From Skeletonema tropicum (Eukaryota > Bacillariophyta > Thalassiosirophyceae > Thalassiosirales > Thalassiosiraceae), in contig CM074136.1 in assembly GCA_037178625.1 (NCBI GenBank), positions 2,294,001 to 2,358,000 on the forward strand: 64,000 nucleotides of DNA, in the 5' to 3' direction. Positions within the stretch are counted from its first letter, which is position 1. Every line of letters starts with the position of its first letter. The notes under the pieces are model-generated. The model had not been told where the DNA came from. It made no database searches and worked only from the letters and a program-made list of their open reading frames with translations. Shown here piece after piece: positions 12,119-21,697 of this stretch. Position numbers and translations under genes: made by a program.

Positions 12119-12136
12119 TGCCTTGATGGAGGTCGA

Positions 12137-12701
12137 CGGGTGGGATGACTTCTTCAGAGGATATCTGGTAAAAGAATGGTATCAAGCATTGGAGAGTACT
12201 CATCATGGGGACGCCCACCAGCAGTTTTATCAACTCCAAAAATTGATCTGGTATGAAGTTGCACTACCGCAGTGGCATGAGCGAAACAGACTAGCTCATG
12301 GAACTCAGTCATTTGACAAGCAAATAGAGAGTGCACATTTAGCAGAGCAATTGGTATGGTACAGTCAACATCGAGAGGAGATGCCGCCAGGCTTTCACCA
12401 ACGGTGGGCAAATCATAGTATTGACGAAATAAGCAATATGGATTTGGCTACTAGGCGAATGTGGGTGCATCACCTCAAGATAGGCAGGCAAGCGGTCGAG
12501 ATGCGAGCAGAACAGCGGAAGAAAAGTCAACGAACTTTATCGTTCTACTTCAATGAATTCGGCCCACCACTACCGCCACCTCAGCGGCAACGTGTGGCTG
12601 ATGAAGCCGAGGAACACACAAATAGAGTAGTATTGTATCGTGAGGAGGGACAGCCGACAATAGACGCAGTCCTCAATGAACTCGAGAAATCGACGACGTA
12701 A
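12137..12701 (+). pseudogene. C-terminal fragment of a diatom LINE-type polyprotein
   Basis: An open frame to the TAA at 12699-12701. It begins abruptly inside a motif (GWDDFFRGYLVKEWYQ) and contains WHERNRLAHG, matching the W..RN..HG motif after the RT region of many diatom non-LTR elements, then MDLATRRMWVHHL and a TLSFYF tail like the TLxxFF ends of those proteins. No RT or endonuclease motif remains. The frame is open further upstream only because host sequence happens to lack stops. It is an inactive remnant. Confidence 0.7.
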
Positions 12702-12896
12702 ACAACCGTATGGTTGAACTAATCCTGGCCAGGAGACTATTTAGGTCTTCTGGCTTGGAGTGCGATCTGAGAAACAGTTGTGGAGGCAGTATAGAGCACT
12801 ATCAATGCTACCGACACAGCACACATGTTGGTTAGTCATAATTTCGCCCCTAGAGGGCTAATCAGACGTACTTTAAAATTTCTGTTATATTATTAT
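12137..12896 (+). mobile_element. 5'-truncated LINE-like retroelement in the TRM11 gene
   Basis: These 760 bp are flanked by a perfect 18-bp target-site duplication (tgccttgatggaggtcga at 12119-12136 and 12897-12914). They comprise the C-terminal part of a retroelement protein (to 12701) and a 3' UTR ending gacgtactttaaaattt and a short TTA-rich tail. 5' truncation, long target-site duplications and a conserved 3' end are the marks of target-primed reverse transcription. The orientation is opposite to TRM11. The last 130-180 bp recur in four other places in the window, including the tail of a SINE. Confidence 0.82.
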
Positions 12897-13204
12897 TGCC
12901 TTGATGGAGGTCGAAACATGACCAGCAGCCGTGGATATGACTCTGTCTTATCAGCACAATTATCATCTTCTAGTCCTTCTGTCATCATCATATATGTCCT
13001 CCGCAGCCTACATCGATATTGATGATGGCTGTGATGATTGGCGAAACCCATCACTTCTTGGCAAGAGTTCACATTGATAGGAGAAGCTCTGATGTCTCGA
13101 ATATTATTTCGCTGGCATGATGATGGCACAACCGTTTGAATCGATATGCCTGTGGCGATAGTCACAGCCCATAAGAGAAGTGTGGCCGGCGTATGGCGGA
13201 GCAT
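12897..13204 (-). pseudogene. Displaced 5' part of the TRM11-like gene
   Basis: The ATG at 13204 opens 102 codons: a hydrophobic/basic presequence (MLRHTPATLLLWAVTIATGI), then text ending RLLVMFRPPSR, which resembles the first beta strand of Trm11 proteins. Read through the target-site duplication, the codon at 12898-12897 is completed by base 12118, and the next codon (12117) is exactly in the TRM11 frame. The removed length (778 bp) is one more than a multiple of three, as required. It is therefore the authentic 5' exon region, split off by the LINE. The presequence suggests organelle import or a membrane signal. Confidence 0.7.
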
Positions 13205-13319
13205 AGCTGGGAGGAAGTGTGGTTGTAATTTGTAATGATGTTGAGTGAAAGGTAAAAAAGGTGAAAGCTCTCTCTAGCGATTTTTGGCGCGGCGACAGAG
13301 AGACGCTTTAGTCTTGCCA

Positions 13320-13625
13320 TTAACGGAAATCTTAAAGTACGTCATGGTTGGCCCTCCAGCGGCGAAATTATCTACAATTATCTAGAGCAATGTCACAAGT
13401 TACTACCCTCCGAGTGTAATTAAGCAAATAACCAACAGTTGTTCCATCACCCCGGAATTAGCAAAGAGGCAGTGATATGAAATTCCAAACCAAGTAATGG
13501 TCTTTTTTCCCAGATCGCACTCCGAGCTGCGACACCTCAAACAGCCAGGATTTGGCACGGGGGAGACTCGAACCCAAGACCCCGAACCAGAAGAGAGGCG
13601 GTGATACCACTACACGACACCACCT
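13320..13625 (-). mobile_element. Full-length tRNA-derived SINE with LINE-related tail
   Basis: These 306 bp are flanked by a perfect 23-bp direct repeat (13297-13319 and 13626-13648). Read on the minus strand, the 5' end is tRNA-like, with a box-A-like GTGTAGTGG (one mismatch region) and box B GGTTCGAGTCT about 40 nt later. A body follows (aatcctggc..., ggagtgcgatctggg) and a 3' end (taatttcgcc...ggaggg...gacgtacttta) shared with the LINE at 12137-12896. The tRNA head cannot form good acceptor or T stems, so it is a SINE head and not a tRNA gene. It sits between TRM11 and the MYND gene, 84 bp before the MYND start. Confidence 0.82.
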
Positions 13626-13732
13626 AGAGAGACGCTTTAGTCTTGCCAGCTCCAGAGCGCTTACTTACTCCCACTTGATGAAACATTACTATGTAATAAT
13701 ATTAACAGCACCGATTGGAGCAAGAAGATCAG

Positions 13733-14521
13733 ATGGTGTCAAAGAAGAAGATCAAAGGAAAGGCCAGGAAGGCCGCAAAGGCCGCAAAAGAACAGGCCGA
13801 GCAAGATAGGGACAATTCACTTCAAGTAGTGCAGTTGGAGATTCCGCTTCCGTGCATGCAGATCAACGGCACTGTGTGCCTCCATGGATATCATCCACCC
13901 ACAGGAGCCGATGACCGCATTGTGCGTGAATTTATCCAAGCATATTTGGAAGAATACAATGATGAGGACAAGTGGGATAGAAATCTCAAGACAGCTTTGA
14001 AGGGATCATTCGAAACCACGTTCGAAAAGTATGCCGCAGTATGGACCAATCTAGAAAAGCTTGAGTGGGTGATCTCTTGTATTCTCTTTGTTGCAACCAA
14101 GCACGTCCTCAACGGCAATATGTCACAGGCCTGTATCAACGTTTGTGTTGGGAACTTTTTTGAGCAACATGTAGCAGTTACTTTTCGACATAGTCAGCCG
14201 ACTATTGAGGAAGCAAAGATGTTAGAGCTCTCAAACGCGGATAGTCACACGTTGGTGAGCTACCTGAGGAAACGCATTCCATGCTCATGCCTGGATAAAA
14301 AATATAAAGAAGTGAAGCACATAAAGAAGACGGGAGAGTGCTGTAGTCCTTATTGCCCTGATGCACGAGTGGAGCGCAGCAAAATGCTTGTCTGTACCCG
14401 TTGCCGACGGGCATTCTATTGCTCTCGGGAGTGCCAGAAAGCTGCATGGCAAATTCACAAGGCGAATTGCGAAAGGAATGCAACTATTCAAGCTAATTTT
14501 GATGCCGAGAAAAAGAAATGA
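13733..14521 (+). CDS. MYND zinc-finger protein
   Basis: A 262-aa protein. The C-terminal MYND finger (about residues 204-247) has the full Cys/His set: C..YC, MLVCTRCRRAFYCSRECQ, then W-HK-C. MYND fingers are protein-interaction modules, and diatoms carry an expanded family. The N-terminus is Lys/Ala-rich and basic; the middle (about 20-190) is a helical region with no recognised domain (VSCILFVATKHVLN). The ATG at 13733 (MVSKKKIKGK) is chosen because the frame before it opens only with TTG. The SINE at 13320-13625 has inserted into its promoter. Confidence 0.8.
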   Translation: MVSKKKIKGKARKAAKAAKEQAEQDRDNSLQVVQLEIPLPCMQINGTVCLHGYHPPTGADDRIVREFIQAYLEEYNDEDKWDRNLKTALKGSFETTFEKYAAVWTNLEKLEWVISCILFVATKHVLNGNMSQACINVCVGNFFEQHVAVTFRHSQPTIEEAKMLELSNADSHTLVSYLRKRIPCSCLDKKYKEVKHIKKTGECCSPYCPDARVERSKMLVCTRCRRAFYCSRECQKAAWQIHKANCERNATIQANFDAEKKK

Positions 14522-15004
14522 AAGTGGTAAATGGGGCAAGATTGAGGAAGGTAAGGGATGGATGATTGGGTCACGTGGACCAAATAATAGGGATAATGCA
14601 TGGGCACACTACAGGTCTCGGTTATCTCTGCTCAGCGATGGTTAGTTGGTTGATGGAATGTTGGAATGATAGGAGGTGTAGGTGGAGCAAGTGATTGTGT
14701 TGTGGTATCTACGATTATGTACATTGACTATGTTCATGTCGGAGCTGAGACCGAAGACATTCCCTCTACATACGTGAGTACTAATCACTTTCAAACGCAC
14801 TCATTGACATCCATTCTTCCACACTACCATCACTTCTTTAGACCCAATCAACCTTCTGAATGCTATATATCGTAAATGACCTGTAGTTTGCATTATGGGC
14901 GAGGGGGAGGCGATTGTAAAGTAACAACAATCTTACACTGTCACTTTGATCTATGTTACTTCTTCATACATAACATGATTCTCTTTCAGAACAAATTAAC
15001 ACGG
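14522..15004. other. Convergent intergenic region
   Basis: This lies between two converging genes. No coding potential, repeat or RNA gene is evident. Confidence 0.4.
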
Positions 15005-18000
15005 TCAACAATATTCAGGTGCTAACTGATATTCTCTCTGGTGAATCCACGCATTAGCACCAAATTTGATACCCTTCTCCACCGCAAGTGCCTCATGATA
15101 CGTCCATTCATCCAAAGTTTCGAGCTCATCATCAAGCACAGATGGCCAAATCAAGGCAGAGCCTCTTTTCGGTTGAGCAATATAGTTGAGTTCTTTGAAT
15201 TTGGTACCCCCGCCTTCTTCAACATGGTTCAAGTACATAAAGAATGTCAATATTCTGTGTCCCGCATATGTGTCATGCATAGTATCAGAGTAGTCATGAT
15301 GCTCTTTGTAATATTGGCCAACCTCGTATCTCACCAGCTGCAAAGACTCGTAGTGCGTCTTGGGTATGCCCGTAATTGTTTCCATCCTCTGGAGCACACC
15401 TCGAACAATTGGATCGTCTGAACATTCATCGTCGCAGAATGTATTCTCAGAAGTCCTATCGTCCGACTCGATAAATGTTGGTGTGCCATCTATGTCGAAA
15501 TCTCCAGAGTATTCGGATGACCTTTCATAGCCAGTTGTGTTGCCAAATGAAATGAGTTGATCGCACTCTTCATCGGAGAGAAATCCCTCGATCAGCAACA
15601 TCCATGGGAGTGGAGAGAATTCATCCTCATTTTGGATTTCCTCTTCGCTTAAATAAGGCGTCATGTCATCGTATGGACTAGAAATGACAGTTATCTCCCC
15701 AAAAGGGTGGGTGCAGCCAACAGGCAGATTCTCTGACGAATAAGAAGTGGGGTCTTCACCACACTCTTCAAGGATTCGTTCAAACATTGCGTTCATTTCG
15801 CCTGGATCAAACACATTACTGTCTTCTTCAAATGGGCACCGATTTTTGTAGTCAACCATTTGACAGTCTTGGCATGCTGCGGGGCACGTCTTTCCCATGG
15901 TTCCACGATCATCTTCGCAGAACCCTTGAGCGGCCCAAATGGCACATTTCTCGTCGTAATTTCGGCATGACAGCCGAACATGTTCATGGTCAGTTGCAAC
16001 GAATACTTTGTTCACAAGATATTGCTCCGTCATCATAATAATCTCCAACACATCCTCCTGGTCCGGAGCTTCTCTTTCGTTGGCATCGTCATCATCACTC
16101 TCAAGCACCTGCTCCTCGCCCAGAGAAAACAAGTCTCTACTATCCGCAGCGAAGCAAAACAAGCAGCTTCGATTACATCCAACTTCCTTCATATGATCAG
16201 GGTCCGTCAAGCAAAGGCCTCTCTCTGCTGCGTCCTCGCACTCATCACTAGAGTCCACACAAGCATACTCCCAATTATTGTCAAAGAATGGAGCCAAGTA
16301 GTACCATTCTTCATATTCCTCTTCCGGGTCATATTCATCAACATACCAAGCCTCATCGTCGCCATCGTCTTCATAGACTTTGCAGCTCTTCAAACACTGC
16401 TTTCGAGTTGCTCTCTCATCCGCAACCTCACTATCAGATTCACACATGCCCTCTTCTGCACGCTCTTCACAATCGATAAAATGGTCAGTAACTAAAAATT
16501 CCTCACGTCCCTTGTCAGTCTTTAGGCTAGCACCATCACCCCAGTGTCTCCCTCTCTGTGCCCACAACCAATCGTCATCAGGAAGTGGAAAGATCTGTGT
16601 TAGAGTGCCACTCGTGATGTCCTTGTAATTTGCCTCATTGACATCGGCTACATAAATCGTTGCAGCCAAACGCATTCCCTTCGTCTTGCGATAATCACAC
16701 GCCTGTGTACCATGCATTGCATCATCTCCCATCATCGATGCTGTTCCAATTTGATACTTCAAAGATCCCTTTTTAGATTCATTCCACCAATCTGACATTT
16801 CTAATTCCGGCAATGCCTCATCATCAAGAATAAGAGGAATGATGATATTGTAGACACTACCACCTGTGTCGCTAGAATCCCGGTGGATATATCCCTTTTC
16901 AGAATGGCTCACAGCGAGGAAAGTCAAATGATATGCTACGAGACTATCCAAACCTAGATACTTTCCAATTCCATCAAGAACCACATCCAAGTTACCCTTG
17001 GCCAGCACCTTGATGTACTCCTCGTGAGTTTTCTCATCAGCAGGACCAATCCAATGCATATTCGACGTCCATTTTGCTTCAGGACGTTGTGCATACCAGC
17101 GATTCCCATCAGCAAGGGTGACAAATTGGCCGTTGGGTCCTTGTCCAGTGGGAAGCGCTTCAATCGGGTGCTCTCCAACAAAATCACGGAATAGGTCTAT
17201 CATCCCAAGCTCGTCACAATACTTCAATAGCTCAGTGGTAAGCTCTGGAGGAAGACCAATTTGAAACGCATACGGTGTTGTCTGACTCCCAGTATCCCTC
17301 CAAATCATTGGGATCATTTCACCAGCTTCCAACTTCGTCTTGGGTACGACAAACTCTCCGTCAACATCCGTATCATCTTGAAGGTTTCGACACGTTTCTA
17401 CCGCCATTCGATTTTGCGTACAAACTTGATACATTGCTTCATTACCACCAGCCTCCTCTACTGACAACTTTTTCGTTGAGGCTGGCCCATCTTCGACATA
17501 AATGTTACAAGTCTTCAAGCACTTCTTTCGAGTTTCGTCTTCGTCACTCTCACACATTCCTCTTGTGGCACGAATGTTGCAGTCTTCAAGTTCATCGCCA
17601 AATTTGAACCGTGCCCTTCCCTTGTCAACCCACTGCTTCTTCGTTGACTGAGCACCATCACTCTCTTTATCAACTTCCTTGTCAGCATCAGCATCATCAT
17701 ACCTGTTCCAATGCCTCCCTCTCTGTGCAAATAACCAATTCTGATCTGCAATAGGAAAGGTCTGCGTCAATGTCCGTTCCGCCACATCCTTCACATTCAC
17801 ATCATTAATATCAGCAATATACACTGTTGCTGCCAATCTCATTCCACTTCTTCTTTTCTTTCCGTCATCGCTTTCAATTATACCCCCATGCTTCCACTCC
17901 TTATTCTCCTCACGTTTCACAGTATAATCACAATCCAAGGTACCATGTATAACATCATCCCCCATCAACGCCGCCATCCCCACTTGATACTTGTATCCAC

Positions 18001-18940
18001 CCCGTTCCCCCGATAGATCATCGACCAATATCAATTCTGGATCAACATCCTCTTCTAATAACAGGGGTATAATGACATTATACACCCTTCCACCAGTGGC
18101 AGTGGTATCATGATGGGTATACCCCCCATTCTTACTACTACTCACAGCCAAAAAAGTCAAATGGTACGCCACCAACCCGTCCAACTCCAACGCTTCACCA
18201 ATCGTACCCAAAATATCTCCAAAGCCACCCTCAAACAATACACGTAAGTACTCCTCATGAGTGGCCTCATCCGCAGGTGATATCCAATGCATGTTACTAT
18301 CCCATTTTTGATTGGGACGTTGTGCGTACCACCGGTGGGTGCCAAAGGTGTGGAATTGTCCCGTGTGCTTGTTGTTGTCAATATCTTCGTTGGTAGTAGT
18401 ATCATTATCGTGGGGTATGGGAGAAGAAGTGGTAAATTGACGGAATTTATCCATAATGCCCAATTGAGATGTGTAGTTGAGGAGTGTGGGGACGAGTGTT
18501 GGTGGGAGGGTAATTTGGAAGGCATATTGAGAGACTATTTTGCCGCCATGGTTGTTGTTGTTATTGTTATCATCTACAGTATCACGCCAGAGGATCGGTG
18601 TGATTATATTATTATTCCGTCCAGGAGGAGGCCCAATGGGTGTGACAAAATCTCCGACTGATTTGTGAGCCGGTATGTCGTGGAAGCAATGTTGATTTGT
18701 GAGGATTTCGTATTCGGAGTTTATGGAAGTGTCGACGCAGTAGTAGGGTCCTTCTGGCGGTGGTGTGTTGATCGAGCAGGCTTCTTGATCGTCGTCGGAG
18801 CAAGTAGTGGCTTCGTCTCGGCTTGGCGCGGCTGGTGATGATGAGGCGAAGGATTCAGCAGTCGCGTTATTACCATCCGCTGATGCTGATGCTGCTATTG
18901 CTACTGCCGCCAGAGCGTACAAGAGGACGTTGCACTTCAT
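15005..18940 (-). CDS. Secreted multi-domain 2OG-Fe(II) oxygenase with C-terminal prolyl 4-hydroxylase domain
   Basis: 1311 aa, single exon, with a signal peptide (MKCNVLLYALAAVAIAASAS). Two homologous blocks, about 115-412 and 543-800, share IWRDT, NxxMHWIxPADE.THEEY, LVAYHLTFLAVS and WLxAQRGRHW. Each holds an H-x-D...H...R set (H276/D278, H332, R368; H686/D688, H743, R757), suggesting a double-stranded beta-helix oxygenase fold. Four ShKT-like Cys modules follow or intervene (C-x-x-xA-x-xG-x-C ... C-x-x-xC) near 453-478, 823-853, 894-929 and 992-1026. The C-terminus (about 1120-1311) is a clear prolyl 4-hydroxylase domain: H1214-x-D1216, GGGTKF, H1282 and Lys1292 (GIKFGANAWIHQ). ER or secretory hydroxylation of Pro-rich wall proteins is the likely role (inference); substrates of the two N-terminal domains are unknown. 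Confidence 0.85.
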   Translation of the reverse strand: MKCNVLLYALAAVAIAASASADGNNATAESFASSSPAAPSRDEATTCSDDDQEACSINTPPPEGPYYCVDTSINSEYEILTNQHCFHDIPAHKSVGDFVTPIGPPPGRNNNIITPILWRDTVDDNNNNNNHGGKIVSQYAFQITLPPTLVPTLLNYTSQLGIMDKFRQFTTSSPIPHDNDTTTNEDIDNNKHTGQFHTFGTHRWYAQRPNQKWDSNMHWISPADEATHEEYLRVLFEGGFGDILGTIGEALELDGLVAYHLTFLAVSSSKNGGYTHHDTTATGGRVYNVIIPLLLEEDVDPELILVDDLSGERGGYKYQVGMAALMGDDVIHGTLDCDYTVKREENKEWKHGGIIESDDGKKRRSGMRLAATVYIADINDVNVKDVAERTLTQTFPIADQNWLFAQRGRHWNRYDDADADKEVDKESDGAQSTKKQWVDKGRARFKFGDELEDCNIRATRGMCESDEDETRKKCLKTCNIYVEDGPASTKKLSVEEAGGNEAMYQVCTQNRMAVETCRNLQDDTDVDGEFVVPKTKLEAGEMIPMIWRDTGSQTTPYAFQIGLPPELTTELLKYCDELGMIDLFRDFVGEHPIEALPTGQGPNGQFVTLADGNRWYAQRPEAKWTSNMHWIGPADEKTHEEYIKVLAKGNLDVVLDGIGKYLGLDSLVAYHLTFLAVSHSEKGYIHRDSSDTGGSVYNIIIPLILDDEALPELEMSDWWNESKKGSLKYQIGTASMMGDDAMHGTQACDYRKTKGMRLAATIYVADVNEANYKDITSGTLTQIFPLPDDDWLWAQRGRHWGDGASLKTDKGREEFLVTDHFIDCEERAEEGMCESDSEVADERATRKQCLKSCKVYEDDGDDEAWYVDEYDPEEEYEEWYYLAPFFDNNWEYACVDSSDECEDAAERGLCLTDPDHMKEVGCNRSCLFCFAADSRDLFSLGEEQVLESDDDDANEREAPDQEDVLEIIMMTEQYLVNKVFVATDHEHVRLSCRNYDEKCAIWAAQGFCEDDRGTMGKTCPAACQDCQMVDYKNRCPFEEDSNVFDPGEMNAMFERILEECGEDPTSYSSENLPVGCTHPFGEITVISSPYDDMTPYLSEEEIQNEDEFSPLPWMLLIEGFLSDEECDQLISFGNTTGYERSSEYSGDFDIDGTPTFIESDDRTSENTFCDDECSDDPIVRGVLQRMETITGIPKTHYESLQLVRYEVGQYYKEHHDYSDTMHDTYAGHRILTFFMYLNHVEEGGGTKFKELNYIAQPKRGSALIWPSVLDDELETLDEWTYHEALAVEKGIKFGANAWIHQREYQLAPEYC

Positions 18941-19421
18941 ATTGTTGTCATACCATCACCTTTGATAGGAGATAGGAGCTTACCGACTCTCAATTTATGC
19001 ATGTTCATGGTCATGGTGGTACTTTTTAGCGAGATGCTCCTAAAAAAAAGAACAGTGTTCTCATTTTTAGAGAAGCCACTTTAGTATGAATTCCTACGCT
19101 CTTTGACAGCTCGGCCGTTGTTAAGAAGAGAAAAGTGTCCTTCCTGAAGAAACCAGTCACCATGACCTGACGAACAGAGATAGATTGCAGTGATGTTGAC
19201 TCTCTCTCTCGCTCACATCTCCAAAGAGCACATAATGATAATAATAATTCTGTGCTGAATACATTCATTAATCTTCTTAATAAGTATGTCTACAAAATTG
19301 CACATTCTCAATGTAGCAAAAATCCTAATCGACGTGCGTCGATGCGATGCGCTGTATTGTACAAAACAAAAATCCTAATCGATGTCGATGACGATGCGCT
19401 GTTTCTTCAAAGCCTCATCAT
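18941..19421. other. Intergenic; left edge of the segmental duplication
   Basis: No gene. From about 19225 (aatgataataataattctgtg) the sequence matches 29410 onward, marking the start of the duplicated block that carries the transporter. Confidence 0.5.
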
Positions 19422-21697
19422 CTACACTCCAGGCTTTTCACACCCAGGGCGAAGATAATACCAAAAGTTGAGAACCAAACAAGTCAAATAATACCCTCCG
19501 AGGCCATAGAAAGTGATCTGAGGATTCCCCGCTTGTAAAGCAATGCCAAACATCACCGGAATGACAAACGCACCATAACTAGCAATAGCTGAAGACCATC
19601 CCAAGACTGGGCCAGATTCTTCAGGAGGGAAGAGCACTCCAATTGTGCGGAAGGTAGTACCATTCATGAAGCCACAGCATCCAAAGAGATTGATGAATAG
19701 GAAGACAAACAAGCCGTAGTAGGCGTTGTTCGAGGTGGGATCATTCATCTTGCTGATTGTTTGTACGAGAGCTCCCTGTCCGAAGGCAGCGATGGTGCAC
19801 CAGATAATTGCGATGTTGGTCATCTTGGCACCGCCGTACTTGTCAGCCATAATACCACCGACTGGCCTGTGTATCGTCAACGAATAACAGCAATAGAGGA
19901 GAATGTCAATCAATGTTGAAATGAAAATAGGGTGTCGTCTCTGAGCAGTGACAGTGAATACTTTGATGTCGTCTTACCTAATGAGAGAGCCAACAGCTGC
20001 ACCAAGCCACGCGACCGCAGAACCGTTGGGAGCATTAGGATTCGGATAGTCATAGCTTAACTTCCACTCTCCTTGGCAAATATCAGAAGTCATCTCATCG
20101 CTAGCTGGCACGAAATCTCCAGCTGTTTGCAAGCAACCGTCAGCAGTAAGGTAACCGAAGAGGTCGACAATCAATTTGGGGAAGGAGCCTGAATAACCGA
20201 TGAAAGACCCGAAACACATCTGGCACGAGCAAGTGAGAAGGTACATAATATGTTAGAGCAATGTTCATGTAAGAAGTTGAAAGACAAAATGCAAGTTGAA
20301 TGACTTACAATGTACAACCAAGTCATGACGTAAGTGTGCTTTCGCTTGAAGATCACGACCTGCTTCTTGACCCTGTCCCTAGCTTTTTTGGGACTTAGCA
20401 ACATGAACACATGCTCACAAGCACACGCCAGCAAGACAAGCAAAAACTTGTGAATCACCTGGCCGCCAGGCGTCTTGAGCATCGAACTATTCCGGGTTTG
20501 AATAAGTGTGATGACACCAATACAGGATGCAAGGAAGCCGAAGGTCTCCATCCAGTAGAAATTGATGATGCTCACGAGGTTACTCTTCTCACCATGATTT
20601 GGCTGGTTGGACATGAAGAAAAAGGCTAGAATTGCGGAGGCGGCACAGAGAGGAAACCAAAGCCAGCCCGCATTGGCCGGCCATCCGCTAACTCCATCAT
20701 AGATGGGCGTTCCTCCGACAGACATAACAAGAGGAGCTAAAAGCTGAGTGATACTCACGCCGAGATTCCCAATACCACCATTGTACCCAAGGGCCATCCC
20801 CTGTAGACGCTTTGGGTAGAAGAAGGAGATGTTACTCATGGAGGAAGCAAATGCTCCTCCTCCAACACCGGATAGAAGCGCAGCAGCGATCAAGACATTG
20901 AACGGGCACTTAGGGTTGGAGAGCGCGATGCCAGCCAAAATCATCGGAATACAGAGGAGGATCGAAGTGTTGAACACAACGTTACGGCCACCACTGACTT
21001 GAGTGAGGAAAGAGTTTGGAATACGGAGGGTTCCTCCTGAGAGTCCTGCGACGCCTGGCAACAGGAAGAGAGTGGAACGATACGCCTTCCCTTCAGGCGA
21101 ACCCCAATCTTGGAAAGGATAGACGTTGACATCTGCATCGTGCCTACAGGAAAACAAATAATGCATAGGAATGGTGAGGACACGGCTATATTTTTTGTCA
21201 AAGTGGTGGAATACATGAATAATGAATAGCTTACATCTTTTGGATCCTTGTGACGATGACTGAAAAGAGATCGATGCAAATGATGAGATTGCACGAAGTT
21301 ACATGAGCAAGTAAGAAAATCTGAGATTTCTGTATCACTTACCACTCCAAACGAGCCAGACGCCGAATCCACAGGTCAGGTTAGGAATACTAGCGAGAAG
21401 ATTGCGGCGAGCGATGAACTTGCCCGTAGCTTCCCATTGCTTCTCATTCTCAGGGTCCCAAGCGTGCAACTTTACCTTGGGAAACTTCCAACCCTGCAAT
21501 GCGATGATAAGTTAAGGTCATGAGTTAGTACAAGCAAAAGTTGGTTTGGTGTTGTGCGGACAAATGTAGAATCTTACCTGAGATTCCTTGATCAAGGCGA
21601 TCTCATTATCTTGATCGATGGGAGAATCTTCAAAAGAATCGCTGGTAGCAATAGGTTCTTCCTCCGTGGCTTGGGGTTGGGCCTCGATGTCTGCCAT
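19422..21697 (-). CDS. Nitrate/nitrite transporter, NarK-type MFS (NNP family), copy 1
   Basis: Six exons on the minus strand: 21578-21697, 21343-21493, 21235-21259 (25-nt microexon), 20309-21143, 19978-20219 and 19422-19866, all GT-AG, giving 605 aa. It moves nitrate and/or nitrite across a membrane. NNP signatures are GGTLRIPNSF (Arg99 equals the first substrate-binding Arg of NarK), GGGAFASSMSNISFFYP, GMALGYNGGIGNLGVS, and GSLIRPVGGIMADKYGG (Arg458 equals the second substrate Arg; its codon is split by intron 5). The NISFFyPkrlqGmALG text resembles bacterial NarK more than classical algal NRT2 (by eye). The N-terminus is acidic and soluble, with no plastid signal. It is divergent from the 167-aa gene. 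Confidence 0.88.

Noticed and set aside
12060..12136. Upstream start for the LINE protein frame
   Set aside because: This part is host TRM11 sequence and target-site duplication that happens to be open in this frame.
12753..13530. A DNA transposon or MITE bounded by inverted repeats
   Set aside because: The inverted similarity comes from two separate insertions (LINE +, SINE -) sharing a 3' end. Each has its own direct target-site duplication.
13530..13625. A tRNA gene on the minus strand (box A/box B present)
   Set aside because: Acceptor and T stems do not pair, and the segment is the head of a 306-bp unit with a 23-bp target-site duplication, so it is a SINE head.
17275..18661. Several plus-strand frames of 100-125 codons
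   Set aside because: These are antisense shadows of the well-supported 2OG-oxygenase gene.
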